Shown here: positions 9,519 to 18,616 of the stretch, piece after piece | Numbering within the stretch: the stretch's first letter is position 1 | Layout of the letters: every line of letters starts with the position of its first letter | Assembly (NCBI RefSeq): GCF_030700285.1 | Contig: NZ_JAUYZJ010000003.1 | Span: 124,001 to 188,000 of the forward strand | Length of the DNA stretch: 64,000 nt | Origin: Methylobacterium sp. NEAU K | Lineage (GTDB): Bacteria > Pseudomonadota > Alphaproteobacteria > Rhizobiales > Beijerinckiaceae | Direction: 5' to 3' | The notes under the pieces: model-generated | Database searches by the model: none | Told to the model about the DNA's origin: nothing | What the model saw: only the letters and a program-made list of their open reading frames with translations | Program-made: the position numbers and the translations under genes

Positions 9519-10457
9519 ATGAGCACGAGCGACCTCACCCTCGCCGGCGAGACGCTACCGGCGGCGAACCCAGAAACCATCTTGAGCGACGCGGATCTGG
9601 CCGCCCTGCGCCGAGCCGTGCAGGTGCTCGAGCGTCCGAGCTTGGCGGCGCGCCTCTCCTCGGCGGCCGGCGCCCCCCTCGACATCATCGGACGCTCGTT
9701 GCCCGCTCCGGTCACGGAGGCTGTGGGGCGGAGCACCGAGGTCGCGATGCGCGGTGCGATGCGCGTCGCCCTGGCGACACTGCCGCGAAACGAGATCGCT
9801 CCCGCCGAGGGCACCGATATCGGCACCGTCACCGCAAAGGCCGAGAGCCGCCTCTCGCGCCTGCTCGGCTCCGGCGATACCAAACACAAAGCGATGGCCG
9901 CCCTGTCCGGCGCGGTCGGGGGTGCATTCGGACTGGCAACGCTCGCGGTCGAGCTTCCGGTCTCGACCACGCTGATGCTGCGCTCGATCGCCGAGATCGC
10001 CCGCGAGCAAGGCGAGGACCTCGAGACTCCCGAGGGGGCGCTCGCCTGCGTTCAGGTGTTCGCGCTGGGGGGCCGGGTGGCCGACGAGACCGGGGCACGG
10101 TCGGCGCTTACCGAGAGTGGGTATTTCGCCGTGCGCGCCGCTCTGGCCAAGACCCTGTCGGAGGCGGCGCGCTACGCCGGCAGCAAGACGCTGCTCGACC
10201 AGTCGGCGCCGGCCCTGATCCGCTTCACCGCGCAGGTCGCCGCCCGCTTCGGCCTCGTGGTCTCGCAGAAGGTCGCCGCGCAGGCGGTGCCGATCCTAGG
10301 CGCGTTCGGCGGCGCGGCAGTCAACACCGCTTTCATGAACCACTTCCAGTCGACCGCGCGCGCCCACTTTACGATCCGGCGGCTGGAACGGACCTACGGC
10401 GCCGTCGCGGTCCGGGCCGCCTACGAGATCGAGAAGGCTGCCCTCGGCCCGGCTTGA
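9519..10457 (+). CDS. EcsC family protein
   Basis: The 312-residue product matches the EcsC family, recognisable from the central HKAMAALSGAVGGAFG segment, the AVELPVSTTLMLRSIAEIA helix and a C-terminal block around GAFGGAAVNTAFMNHFQ. Bacillus EcsC sits in the ecsABC operon, but its biochemical role is unknown and no ecsA or ecsB is present here. Several long Ala/Gly-rich amphipathic helices suggest membrane association. I chose the ATG at 9519 (AGGG nine bases upstream) over a GTG overlapping the permease stop at 9489. It lies between the AmpG-like and MgtC-like genes and is probably co-transcribed with them. Confidence 0.82.
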   Translation: MSTSDLTLAGETLPAANPETILSDADLAALRRAVQVLERPSLAARLSSAAGAPLDIIGRSLPAPVTEAVGRSTEVAMRGAMRVALATLPRNEIAPAEGTDIGTVTAKAESRLSRLLGSGDTKHKAMAALSGAVGGAFGLATLAVELPVSTTLMLRSIAEIAREQGEDLETPEGALACVQVFALGGRVADETGARSALTESGYFAVRAALAKTLSEAARYAGSKTLLDQSAPALIRFTAQVAARFGLVVSQKVAAQAVPILGAFGGAAVNTAFMNHFQSTARAHFTIRRLERTYGAVAVRAAYEIEKAALGPA

Positions 10458-10539
10458 TCAGCCGCGCCGGACTCCGCAAGGTTCACCCGTTCAAGACGCG
10501 CGTGGATGAGCGGAGGCGACCCTGATCGGCAACGCAGAG

Positions 10540-11199
10540 ATGGTGGCGCGGCTCGCCCTGGCCGCCCTGTTCGGAAGCGTGATCGGCCTGGAGCGCGAAC
10601 GCCTGCTGTGGGCCGCGGGCCTTCGGACGCACATGCTGGTCTGCGTCGGCTCGTGCCTGATCATGATCGTGTCGGCCTTCGGGTTCAGCGACGCCCTCGG
10701 CACCAAGAACGTCGTCCTCGATCCCTCGCGAATCGCCGCGCAGGTCGTGTCCGGCATCGGGTTCCTCGGCGCGGGCACGATCCTGCTGCGCGGTGAGGTG
10801 GTGAAGGGGCTCACCACGGCGGCGAGCCTCTGGGGAGTGGCGGCAATCGGGCTCGCGATCGGCAGCGGGCTCTACGTGCCGGCGCTGGCGACCACGGCGC
10901 TGGTCGTCGGCATCCTGGCGGGGATCAAGCCCTTCGAAGAGCGGTGGCGCGAGCGGATGCGGGCCCAGACCCTGCGCCTGACCGTGCGCCGCGGCGCCAT
11001 GTCGATCGACACGCTGCACGCGGTCACGGGCGAGCGCGCCTCGCGGGTCCGCCAGTTCACCGTCCGCCCGGCTGCAAACCCGGACCTCGATGAGGTATCC
11101 GTCATCTTCGTCCGGCTCTCGCGGACCAGTTTCGAGGCGATCGCCCAGAAGTTGCGTGAGACCCCGGACGTCTTCGCGGTGGATACGATGGAGAGTTGA
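10540..11199 (+). CDS. MgtC/SapB family membrane protein
   Basis: The N-terminal half holds the MgtC hydrophobic domain (FGSVIGLERE, then the strongly conserved SGIGFLGAGTILL and GLTTAASLW blocks), with four to five membrane segments. The C-terminal 80 residues form the soluble ACT-like domain. MgtC proteins support survival at low Mg2+ and modulate the F-ATPase rather than transport Mg2+. No typical start pairs with GGAGG at 10512-10516; an in-frame CTG at 10522 is well placed for it, so translation may begin there and add six residues (LIGNAE) that match the family N-terminus. The ATG at 10540 is the conservative choice. Confidence 0.85.
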   Translation: MVARLALAALFGSVIGLERERLLWAAGLRTHMLVCVGSCLIMIVSAFGFSDALGTKNVVLDPSRIAAQVVSGIGFLGAGTILLRGEVVKGLTTAASLWGVAAIGLAIGSGLYVPALATTALVVGILAGIKPFEERWRERMRAQTLRLTVRRGAMSIDTLHAVTGERASRVRQFTVRPAANPDLDEVSVIFVRLSRTSFEAIAQKLRETPDVFAVDTMES

Positions 11200-11217
11200 G
11201 CCATGGAGAGTTGAGCC
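11188..11217 (+). repeat. Tandem 15-bp duplication across the mgtC stop codon
   Basis: The 15-mer ATGGAGAGTTGAGCC occurs twice back to back (11188-11202 and 11203-11217). The first copy contains the last codons and stop of the MgtC gene; the second follows it directly. Confidence 0.9.
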
Positions 11218-11223
11218 CCGGCA

Positions 11224-11241
11224 CCCGCGCCCCTGCGCGGG
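11224..11241. terminator. Possible hairpin between convergent mgtC-like and ilvA genes
   Basis: CCCGCGC and GCGCGGG flank a CCCT loop in the 77-base gap between convergent stops. There is no T-run on either side, so termination here is only a suggestion. Confidence 0.35.
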
Positions 11242-11276
11242 GTCATGAGAGCTGCTTTGTGTCGCGTCGCGCGGCG

Positions 11277-12800
11277 TTATGCGATGCCCTCACCGTCGAG
11301 GAACAGGCGGTAGGCCGGGTTCTCGGTCTCGTCCGTGGCGGGGTAGCCGAGAGCCTCGATGGCGGCGTCGAACCGGGCGCGCTCGGCCGGGGGGACCGCG
11401 ATCCCGGCGAGGACCCGGCCGTAATCTGCGCCGTGGTTGCGGTAGTGGAACAGCGTGATGTCGAAGTCCGGGCCTAGGGCGTCCAGGAACTTCATCAGCG
11501 CGCCCGGCCGCTCCGGGAACTGGAAGCGGAACAGCCGCTCATGCGCGACCCCGACCGCGCGGCCGCCGACCATGTAGCGGACATGGACCTTGGCCATCTC
11601 GTTGTCGCTCATATCGAGGACCCGGTAGCCGGCCTCGCGTAGGGCGCCGATCAGCGCTTGCTTCTCCCGCTTGCCACCGGTGACGTTGATGCCGACGAAG
11701 ATCTGCGCCTCGGAAGCCGGCGCGTGGCGGTAATTGAACTCCGTGATCGCGCGAGGCCCGAGTGCGTTGATGAAGGCCCGGTACGCCCCCGGACGCTCCG
11801 GGATGGTGACGCCGATCAGGACTTCCCGCTGCTCGCCGATCTCGGCCCGCTCGGCGATGTGGCGAAGCCGGTCGAAGTTCAGGTTGGCGCCGGACGAGAT
11901 GGCGACCAGTGTTCCGACTCCGCCCTCCCGCTCCGCGTAGTGCTTGGCGCCGGCCAGGCTCAGAGCGCCGGACGGCTCGGAGATCGCGCGGGTATCGTCG
12001 AAGATGTCCTTGACCGCCGCGCACATGGCGTCGGTGTCGACGGTGATGACCTCGTCCAGATATTCGCGGCAGAGCCGGAAGGTCTCCTCGCCGGCCTGCC
12101 GGACGGCGACGCCGTCGGCGAAGAGGCCAACCGACGGCAGGCCGACGCGGGTATCGGCCGCCAGTGCGGCGGCCATGCAGGCGGCATCCTCCGGCTCGAC
12201 ACCGATCACCTTCGTGCCGGGCCGCAGGTATTTCACGAACGTCGCGATTCCGGCCGCGAGGCCGCCGCCCCCGACGGGCACGAAGATCGCCTCGATCGGG
12301 CCGGTATGCTGCTCTAGGATCTCCTTGCCGATCGTCCCCTGGCCGGCGATCACGTCCGGATCGTCGAAGGGATGCAGGAAAGTCAGGCCCTCCTCGGCTT
12401 CCAGGATTTTCGCCTGGGCCAACGCCTCGTCGAAGGCGTCGCCATGCAGCACGACCTCGGCCCCGCGGGCGCGGCAGGCATCGACCTTGATCGAGGGCGT
12501 GGTGCGCGGCATCACGATCACCGCCCGGGCCCCGAGCTTAGCGGCGGCGAGCGCCACGCCCTGCGCATGGTTGCCCGCCGAGGCGCAGATCACGCCCCGG
12601 GCGATCTGATCCGGGCTGAGGCCCGACATCTTGTTGTAGGCGCCCCGCAGCTTGAACGAGAAGACCGGCTGCAGATCCTCGCGCTTCAGCAGCACCGGGC
12701 GGCCGAGGCGCTGTGTCATCCGGGGCATCGGGTCGAGCGGGCTCTCGATCGCTACGTCGTAGACGCGGGCGGTGAGGATCTTCCGGATGTAGTCCGTCAC
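11277..12800 (-). CDS. ilvA: Threonine ammonia-lyase, biosynthetic (threonine deaminase)
   Basis: The PLP enzyme that turns threonine into 2-oxobutanoate and ammonia, the first step of isoleucine synthesis. The long 507-residue form has a catalytic fold type II domain (about 1-325) with PLP lysine Lys50 in FSFKLRGAYN, SAGNHAQG, the PVGGGG phosphate loop and SSGAN. Two ACT-like repeats follow (from about 330 and 425, each opening with IPERPGA or FPERPGA), the domain that gives isoleucine inhibition and valine activation in this class. It starts 88 bases after the dgkA stop on the same strand, so it may share that transcript. Confidence 0.97.
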   Translation of the reverse strand: MTDYIRKILTARVYDVAIESPLDPMPRMTQRLGRPVLLKREDLQPVFSFKLRGAYNKMSGLSPDQIARGVICASAGNHAQGVALAAAKLGARAVIVMPRTTPSIKVDACRARGAEVVLHGDAFDEALAQAKILEAEEGLTFLHPFDDPDVIAGQGTIGKEILEQHTGPIEAIFVPVGGGGLAAGIATFVKYLRPGTKVIGVEPEDAACMAAALAADTRVGLPSVGLFADGVAVRQAGEETFRLCREYLDEVITVDTDAMCAAVKDIFDDTRAISEPSGALSLAGAKHYAEREGGVGTLVAISSGANLNFDRLRHIAERAEIGEQREVLIGVTIPERPGAYRAFINALGPRAITEFNYRHAPASEAQIFVGINVTGGKREKQALIGALREAGYRVLDMSDNEMAKVHVRYMVGGRAVGVAHERLFRFQFPERPGALMKFLDALGPDFDITLFHYRNHGADYGRVLAGIAVPPAERARFDAAIEALGYPATDETENPAYRLFLDGEGIA

Positions 12801-12888
12801 GGTCTGGGGCCTCGGCCGATGCGCTTGGAGTCCACCGGCAGATAGCTCCTCCCGTGACCGGACGCGAGCGTGGCTGGGGCCGCACCGC

Positions 12889-13236
12889 TCAGCTCAGCCG
12901 CTCCACGAGCGCCGCGACCCAGACCAGCAGGGCGGCCGCCTGTGCCATGAAGGTGCCGGCCGAGGCGAGATCCTTCACGGTCCCGATCATCGGATGATGG
13001 CCCGGATGGACGTGGTCGCAGAGCTTCTCCACCGCGGTGTTCAGGAACTCGGCGGCGAGCATCAGGAGCAGGCTGACCATGAGCGCGACACGCACCCACA
13101 GGGTCGAGCCGAGGAAGAGGGCGACGGGGACGCCGAGCGCCAGCAGGACCAGTTCCTGCCGCACGGCCCGCTCGGTGCGTGCTCCGTGCCGCAGCCCGCG
13201 CCAGGAATTGAGGAAGGCGAGGACCAGCGCATTCAT
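12889..13236 (-). CDS. dgkA: Diacylglycerol kinase (DgkA, prokaryotic type)
   Basis: A 115-residue integral membrane kinase that recycles diacylglycerol to phosphatidic acid. The start is set by a four-base ATGA overlap with the upstream transporter stop. An N-terminal amphipathic segment (SWRGLRHGARTERAVRQE) and three membrane helices are visible. The family signature is present: the AEFLNTAVE stretch with Glu63, Asn66 and catalytic-type Glu70, and VKDLASAGTF with Asp89. Length and motifs match the E. coli enzyme. It is translationally coupled to the AbrB-family gene. Confidence 0.93.
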   Translation of the reverse strand: MNALVLAFLNSWRGLRHGARTERAVRQELVLLALGVPVALFLGSTLWVRVALMVSLLLMLAAEFLNTAVEKLCDHVHPGHHPMIGTVKDLASAGTFMAQAAALLVWVAALVERLS

Positions 13237-14450
13237 CGAACCGCAACCTCCGGCACGGACCGGCTGATCCATTTGGCGAGCAGCGGACCGGTGAGCAGCA
13301 CCACGAACAGGCGAAGCGTCTGCACGGCCAGGACGAAGGAGACATCCGCCTTCGAGCCGACCGCGATGATCGCCACGGAATCGAGGCCGCCGGGACTGGT
13401 GGCGAGCACGGCGGTGAGCAAGTCGATCGGCAGCAGGAATGTCAGGCCCCAGCCCCAGGCCGCGCACAGCGCGATCACCGAGAACGTCGCAGCGAGGATG
13501 CCGGGTAGCGCCACGAAGGTCAGCCTCAGGGTCTCGCGCGTGAAGCGCAGGCCGACATAGATGCCGATGCAGGCATAGGCGAGTTCGAGGACCGGCGCCG
13601 GCAGCGCCATGCGCACGAGGCCGCTGGCATGGAGCAGGCTGCCGAGCACCATCGGCCCGACCTGCGCACCGGCCGGAACCCGCATGGCGAGCGCCGCGCC
13701 CGCGCCGATCACCGCGACCGCGAGCGTCGCGATCAGCGATGCGGCGCCCGTGACTTCGGGCGCACTGGCAGGCGCGCCCGGGACCGGGGTCTCCATCAGG
13801 AACCGGGCGGCGAGCGAGGCCGAGAACACCACCGCGGCCACACGCACATATTGCATGAAGGCCACGAGCCGGGGATCCGCACCGAATTCCTCGGCCATCG
13901 CCACCATCGCGGAAGCGCCCCCCGGCGACGAGCCCCAGGCCGCCGTCGTGCCGGGGAGGACCCGAAGCCGGGTCAGGATCCAGCCCACGAAGCCGCTGGC
14001 GGCGACGGTCACCAGCACGACGGCGACGATGAGTGGCCCGTCCGCCAGCAGGGTCTGGGCGATCTGCCCGGTGACCGCATGGGCCACGAGGCAACCGATC
14101 ATCGCCTGCGAGGCCTGGAAGGCGGAGCGCGGAACATGGAGCCGCGAGCCACCGACCCCGAACGCGATCGCCGCGATCATCGGTCCGAGCAGCAGCGCCG
14201 CCGGGAACTGCGCGCGCGTCAGGCCGTACGAAACGGCCGCGGACACGGCGGCGAGGGCGGCCCACAGGCCGATGGTGCGGGAGATGGGCAAGACGACCGG
14301 CGGAAGCGAACCCGCACTGAACCGTCGGGCGTGAGGCGCGCTACACCGCAATATTGGCCCTGTCACGGCAAAGATTCGATACGTCTGGCCCGCGCCGAGG
14401 TCAGCGTCCGACGGTTGGGGATATTCAGGGGATGCCACGGGTCTGGACAC
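13233..14450 (-). CDS. AbrB family (AmoA-like) integral membrane transporter
   Basis: A membrane protein with about ten hydrophobic segments and the duplicated AbrB-family layout. Each half has a conserved SPGG loop (SSPGGASAMVAMAEEFGAD near the middle and TSPGGLDSVAIIAVG near the C-terminus). Members are sometimes named putative ammonia monooxygenase, but they are membrane permease-like proteins of unknown substrate. The first 50 residues from the ATG at 14450 are not hydrophobic or family-like; a TTG or GTG near 14295 (before LPISRTIGLWAAL) may be the true start. It lies downstream of oxyR and overlaps dgkA by four bases. Confidence 0.85.
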   Translation of the reverse strand: MSRPVASPEYPQPSDADLGAGQTYRIFAVTGPILRCSAPHARRFSAGSLPPVVLPISRTIGLWAALAAVSAAVSYGLTRAQFPAALLLGPMIAAIAFGVGGSRLHVPRSAFQASQAMIGCLVAHAVTGQIAQTLLADGPLIVAVVLVTVAASGFVGWILTRLRVLPGTTAAWGSSPGGASAMVAMAEEFGADPRLVAFMQYVRVAAVVFSASLAARFLMETPVPGAPASAPEVTGAASLIATLAVAVIGAGAALAMRVPAGAQVGPMVLGSLLHASGLVRMALPAPVLELAYACIGIYVGLRFTRETLRLTFVALPGILAATFSVIALCAAWGWGLTFLLPIDLLTAVLATSPGGLDSVAIIAVGSKADVSFVLAVQTLRLFVVLLTGPLLAKWISRSVPEVAVR

Positions 14451-14462
14451 ATCGCTCGGCGT

Positions 14463-15398
14463 TCAGGCTGGCGGCGCCCCGTCCCGACAAGCGGCGGTGA
14501 CGGGCGGCGCGTGCGCGCGGAAGAACGCGGCGAGGTTCGCCAAACCGGGAGCGCGGGGATCGCTCGCCCGCCAGGCGAGCGCGATGGTGCGGCCCGGGCC
14601 ATCGACGTCGAAGGCCCGGGTGACGGTCAGGCCCGTCGGGTCGGGGGCGGAAGAGACCGCCAGCGCCGGCAAAAGCGTATATCCGGCCCCCGCGGCCACC
14701 ATGGACCGCAGGGTCTCCAGGCTGGTGGCGTGGCGCCCCGCCGAGGATGCGGCGCCGCAGGCCGCGATCGCCTGATCGCGCAGGCAATTGCCTTCGTCGA
14801 GCAGCAGCAGGTCCGGTCCGGCGATCTCGGTGGCCGAGAGCGCGCCGCCGCGCGCCAGGGGATGCTCGGCCGGGCAGGCGAGCCAGAAGGGCTCGACGAA
14901 CAGCGGCGCTACCGCCAGCCCTGCCTGGGGAAGCGGCAGCGAGATCAGGGCGGCATCGATGCGCCCATCGCGCAGGCCTTCGACAATCTCGGCGGTCCGT
15001 GATTCGGACAGCGAAAGAGTCAGCAGCGGGTATTGCTCGCGCATCGGCCGCAACACCAATGGGAAGAAATAGGGCCCGAGCGTCTGGATGGCGGCGAGAA
15101 CCAGGCGGCCGGTCAGCGGCGAACCGCGGCCCTCGGTGGCGAGCGCGAGCAGCCGCTGGGCCTCGGCCAGGACCACCCGCGATTGGCGTACGATGCCCTG
15201 GCCGGCCTCGGTGAGCAGAACCCTGCGATTCGAGCGCTCGAACAGGGTCAAACCCAGGGTCGCCTCGAGCTTGCGTACCTGCACGCTCAGGGTTGGCTGG
15301 CTGACGTTGCAGCGCTCGGCGGCCCGGCCGAAATGGCCCTCATCGGCGACGGCGACGACATACTCCAGGTCACGCAACGACAGACCAGCGAGATTCAT
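14463..15398 (-). CDS. oxyR: Hydrogen-peroxide-sensing LysR regulator OxyR
   Basis: A LysR-type activator of 311 residues. The N-terminal winged helix-turn-helix (FGRAAERCNVSQPTLSVQVRK region, 23-43) is followed by the sensor domain. Both redox cysteines of OxyR are kept, Cys205 and Cys214 in GNCLRDQAIAAC, with the same nine-residue spacing as E. coli Cys199/Cys208, so peroxide should form the activating disulfide. It is divergent from katA, and an OxyR-type palindrome covers its own start codon, which suggests autorepression together with katA control. Confidence 0.94.
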   Translation of the reverse strand: MNLAGLSLRDLEYVVAVADEGHFGRAAERCNVSQPTLSVQVRKLEATLGLTLFERSNRRVLLTEAGQGIVRQSRVVLAEAQRLLALATEGRGSPLTGRLVLAAIQTLGPYFFPLVLRPMREQYPLLTLSLSESRTAEIVEGLRDGRIDAALISLPLPQAGLAVAPLFVEPFWLACPAEHPLARGGALSATEIAGPDLLLLDEGNCLRDQAIAACGAASSAGRHATSLETLRSMVAAGAGYTLLPALAVSSAPDPTGLTVTRAFDVDGPGRTIALAWRASDPRAPGLANLAAFFRAHAPPVTAACRDGAPPA

Positions 15399-15433
15399 AG
15401 GCCCTGCCTATCACCATCTTTGCGACGATGCAT
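15397..15433. promoter_or_regulatory. Candidate OxyR binding site between oxyR and katA
   Basis: The perfect palindrome ATAGGCCCTGCCTAT (15397-15411) matches the ATAG-N7-CTAT OxyR core and the LysR T-N11-A rule. Seven bases later a weaker element TTTGCGACGATGCAT (15419-15433) keeps T-N11-A spacing and half the consensus, which gives the tandem arrangement OxyR tetramers use. The first element covers the oxyR start codon. Confidence 0.7.
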
Positions 15434-15535
15434 TGGCCATGAGGATCGCCGGAGTTCATAACAGGCCCGGAACGGTTCCAGTCTGGAGACGTCGGCCCTT
15501 ATGGCCGTTTGCGGCTTCACGGAGAGACGAGACGC

Positions 15536-17125
15536 ATGAGCGAGCAACGCCCGATTCTCACGACCCGCCAGGGCCATCCGGTCCGGGACAACCAGAGCAC
15601 CCGCACGGTCGGCGAGCGCGGCCCCGCGACGCTCGAGAACTACCAGTTCATCGAGAAGATCACCCACTTCGACCGCGAGCGTATACCGGAGCGGGTGGTG
15701 CATGCCCGCGGCGCCGGCGCGCACGGCTGGTTCGAGGCCTATGGGAAGATCGGCGACGAGCCGGCCTCCAAGTATACCCGCGCCCGGGTGCTGACCGAGA
15801 CCGGCGTGAAGACGCCGATGTTCGTGCGATTCTCCACGGTGGCCGGTGCAAAGGAGAGCCCGGAAACCGAGCGCGACCCGCGCGGCTTCGCGGTTAAGTT
15901 CAAGACTGTCGACGGCAATTGGGACCTGGTTGGCAACAATTTGAAGGTGTTCTTCATCCGCGACGCGATCAAGTTCCCCGACATGATCCACGCGTTCAAG
16001 CCGGACCCGGTGACGAATCGCCAGGAGGCGTGGCGCTTCTTCGACTTCGTGGCTCAGCACCCCGAATCGATCCACATGGTGACGCACCTCAAATCGCCCT
16101 GGGGCATTCCAGCGAATTACCGGGAGATGGAAGGCTCGGGCGTCAACACCTACAAGCTGGTCAACGACCAGGGTGTGGCGCACCTTTGCAAGTTCCACTG
16201 GATCCCGAAGCAGGGCGTCCGCAACCTGACCTCGCAGCAGGCCTCCGAGATCCAGGCCAAGGACGTGGGCCACGCGACCCGCGACCTCTACGACAACATC
16301 AGCAAGGGCAATTTCCCGGAATGGGAGTTCGCCGTCCAGATCATGCCGGACGGCCCGAATGATCACATGTCCTTCGATCCGCTCGACGACACGAAGCTCT
16401 GGCCGGTCGACCAGTTCCCGCTGCTGACCTGCGGCCGCATGGTGCTGGACCGGGTGCCGGACAACTTCTTCGCAGAGGTCGAGCAATCGGCCTTCGGTAC
16501 GGGCGTTCTGGTCGACGGCATCGACTTCTCGGACGACAAGATGCTGCAGGGCAGGACGCTGTCCTACTCGGATACCCAGCGCTACCGCGTCGGACCGAAC
16601 TACCTGCAGCTCCCGATCAACGCGCCGCAGCCCGGCGTGAGGGTCTACTCGAACCAGCGGGACGGCCAGATGACCTACACGGTCGACGGCACCGGCAAGA
16701 ACAAGCACATCAACTACGAGCCCTCGACGCTGGGCGAGGGCCTTGTCGAGGCGCCGAAGCCTGCCAAGGAGTACCACCAGCCGGTGCAGGGCAATCTCGG
16801 CCGCTACCAGACCTCCCGCACCGAGGATGATTACACCCAGGCCGGCGTGCGCTACCGCTCCTTCGCGGATTGGGAGCGCGAGGACCTGATCGCCAACCTC
16901 GTGGCCGACATGAAGCAGTGCCCGGAGCCGATCCAGCTGCGGATGGTCTGGCACTTCTGGCACGCGGACGAAGATTATGGCCGCCGCGTCGCCGAAGGTG
17001 CCGGCATCGACCTGGAGAAGGCCAAGGCCCTGCCGCCGCTGCCGGGCCGCGCCGCCCCGGGCAAGCGCCTGCAGGGAGAGACCTACACGGACGGTTCGCA
17101 GGCCCATCGAGTCGCAGCCGAGTAA
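15536..17125 (+). CDS. katA: Monofunctional haem catalase
   Basis: Decomposes hydrogen peroxide to water and oxygen. The 529-residue length and single catalase core plus short C-terminal immune-responsive region place it with small-subunit (clade 3) catalases. The distal histidine is His56 ([11 protein letters not shown]). The proximal haem tyrosine is Tyr344 in [13 protein letters not shown], with Arg340 four residues before it. RFSTVAG and the GNWDLVGNN segment are intact. There is no signal peptide, so it is cytoplasmic. I chose the ATG at 15536 (GGAGAG ten bases upstream) over an in-frame ATG nine codons earlier. It is divergent from oxyR with an OxyR-like site between. Confidence 0.96.
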   Translation: MSEQRPILTTRQGHPVRDNQSTRTVGERGPATLENYQFIEKITHFDRERIPERVVHARGAGAHGWFEAYGKIGDEPASKYTRARVLTETGVKTPMFVRFSTVAGAKESPETERDPRGFAVKFKTVDGNWDLVGNNLKVFFIRDAIKFPDMIHAFKPDPVTNRQEAWRFFDFVAQHPESIHMVTHLKSPWGIPANYREMEGSGVNTYKLVNDQGVAHLCKFHWIPKQGVRNLTSQQASEIQAKDVGHATRDLYDNISKGNFPEWEFAVQIMPDGPNDHMSFDPLDDTKLWPVDQFPLLTCGRMVLDRVPDNFFAEVEQSAFGTGVLVDGIDFSDDKMLQGRTLSYSDTQRYRVGPNYLQLPINAPQPGVRVYSNQRDGQMTYTVDGTGKNKHINYEPSTLGEGLVEAPKPAKEYHQPVQGNLGRYQTSRTEDDYTQAGVRYRSFADWEREDLIANLVADMKQCPEPIQLRMVWHFWHADEDYGRRVAEGAGIDLEKAKALPPLPGRAAPGKRLQGETYTDGSQAHRVAAE

Positions 17126-17147
17126 GCAAGTCTGCGCCTCGCGAAGG

Positions 17148-17184
17148 GCCCGCCCGGACCCCAAAGGTCCGGGCGGGCCTTTGC
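17148..17184 (+). terminator. Terminator of katA
   Basis: A perfect 13-bp stem (GCCCGCCCGGACC, loop CCAAA, GGTCCGGGCGGGC) is followed by CTTTGCTT. The T-tract is poor, but the stem is very stable and starts 23 bases after the katA stop. Confidence 0.85.
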
Positions 17185-17250
17185 TTGCCTTCCGGGCTCA
17201 TGCCGACGGCATGCTCGCGCCATGTCATACGGTCGAGGACTCGCCGTGCC

Positions 17251-17320
17251 TCTCACCGACTTTGCGTGCGCAGCGCAGCGATGACGGCGCAGTATAATTG
17301 GCCGAGCTATCCAACCGGAG
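17251..17320. repeat. Interspersed repeat, copy A
   Basis: This stretch shares the frame TCACCG.CTTTGCG ... GCGATGACGGCGC with 50096-50163, and in both copies GGCCGAGCTATCCAACCGGA follows. The left half resembles the GTCATTGCGAGCG-type repeats found scattered in many alphaproteobacteria. It lies between the katA terminator and the stop of the chemoreceptor gene. Confidence 0.7.
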
Positions 17321-17326
17321 AACGCA

Positions 17327-18616
17327 TCAGGTCGACTGGACCTGTTCCAGGAAGCCGCGCACGATCATGTTGATCGTCTGTGACTGCTCCGCGAGCCGGA
17401 CGACGGCGTGTCGTGCCGTCGATGCGGCTGCGTTGGCCTTGGTCATGTCGTCCCGCAGTTCCTCGATTATGGTTTTCACCGCCTGCGCGCCGGCGGCGGC
17501 ATGCTGGACATTGCCGGCGATCTCACCGGTCACCGAGCCTTGATCCCGTATGGTGCTACTGATCTGGCCCGTCTCACAGCGCAGCATCGAGGCGGAGGTG
17601 CGGATATGCCCAATGGCCGCCACGGTCTCGGCGGTCGCCTTGCGGATTTCCTCGACCTGGGCGGCGATCTCGCCCGTTGCCCGGGAGGTTTGGTCTGCCA
17701 ATTCCTTGACTTCCGTTGCAACAACGCTGAACCCCCGGCCTGCCTCGCCGGCCCGTGTCGCCTCGATCGTCGCGTTCAGGGCCAACAGATTCGTCTGGCC
17801 AGCCAACTTCGAGATGAACCCGACGACGGTTCCGATCTGATCGGCGGCGCTGGAGAGCGCCTGGACCAAGCCATCGGTCTGCTCCGCCCTGGACGCCGCG
17901 GTCGATGCAAGATCGGACGATTGCGTCGCCTGTCGCGTCAACGCCTGAACGGAGGCGAATAGCTGCTCGATGGAGGATGCGACCATCGCGACATTCGAGG
18001 AGGTTCGGATCGCCGCATCGGCGACCTCTGCCCCGCGCAGACCATTGCGCGCGGCGATCGCGGCGACCTCGTTCGCCAACCCTTGCATCTCGGACGTTGC
18101 CTCGCTCTGGCTCCGCAGCAGTGTCGCAACCTCCTTCTCGAATTCAGCGACCTTTTGTTCGAGCAACGTGCGCCGCTCCGCATGCCGCAGGGCGGCCATC
18201 TTAACCTCGTGCACGTCAACGAGCGTCCCGCACATCCGAACGGGGACGCCCTGCGCGTCGTAGAACGCACCACCGGCGGCAAGGAACCAGCGGTAGCTCC
18301 CGTCCCGAGTCCGGAGGCGGTAGCTGATCGTATGGGCACCCTTGCCGGCGATATTGTCCCGCGCAGCCTTGAACCTGCTGATCACCTCCGGCGCATCGTC
18401 AGGATGCAGATTGGTCAGCCAAGATTTAAAGGCGTTCGGAAAGCCATCAGGATCATCATCGTAACCGAGAAGCCGTCGGTACTCCCGCGACCACACCCAG
18501 CGGCTCTTCGGATGGGTCGGATCACCGGTGTGCAGGTATGCCCGCCACAACCCGACGCCGCCCTGATTTTCCAAAAGGTCCATGACGATCTCAGACTCAT
18601 TTCTTCTCGAAAACAT
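17327..18616 (-). CDS. Soluble PAS-domain methyl-accepting chemotaxis protein
   Basis: Residues 20-135 form a PAS_3-type sensor ([16 protein letters not shown], then [15 protein letters not shown]). The C-terminal 250 residues are an MCP signalling coiled coil whose hairpin tip reads [20 protein letters not shown]. There is no membrane segment or HAMP domain, so this is a cytoplasmic chemoreceptor or a signalling scaffold. The start is the ATG at 18616, because AAGGA (18625-18629 on the plus strand) lies eight bases before it; the upstream ATG at 18637 has no ribosome site. The gene ends next to repeat copy A. No che genes are in the window, so the pathway partner is unknown. Confidence 0.9.
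   Translation of the reverse strand: MFSRRNESEIVMDLLENQGGVGLWRAYLHTGDPTHPKSRWVWSREYRRLLGYDDDPDGFPNAFKSWLTNLHPDDAPEVISRFKAARDNIAGKGAHTISYRLRTRDGSYRWFLAAGGAFYDAQGVPVRMCGTLVDVHEVKMAALRHAERRTLLEQKVAEFEKEVATLLRSQSEATSEMQGLANEVAAIAARNGLRGAEVADAAIRTSSNVAMVASSIEQLFASVQALTRQATQSSDLASTAASRAEQTDGLVQALSSAADQIGTVVGFISKLAGQTNLLALNATIEATRAGEAGRGFSVVATEVKELADQTSRATGEIAAQVEEIRKATAETVAAIGHIRTSASMLRCETGQISSTIRDQGSVTGEIAGNVQHAAAGAQAVKTIIEELRDDMTKANAAASTARHAVVRLAEQSQTINMIVRGFLEQVQST

Noticed and set aside
15395..17164. Long open minus-strand frame opposite katA
   Set aside because: It is the antisense of a clear catalase gene. Its product is Arg/Val/Leu-biased with no family, as usual for GC-rich DNA.
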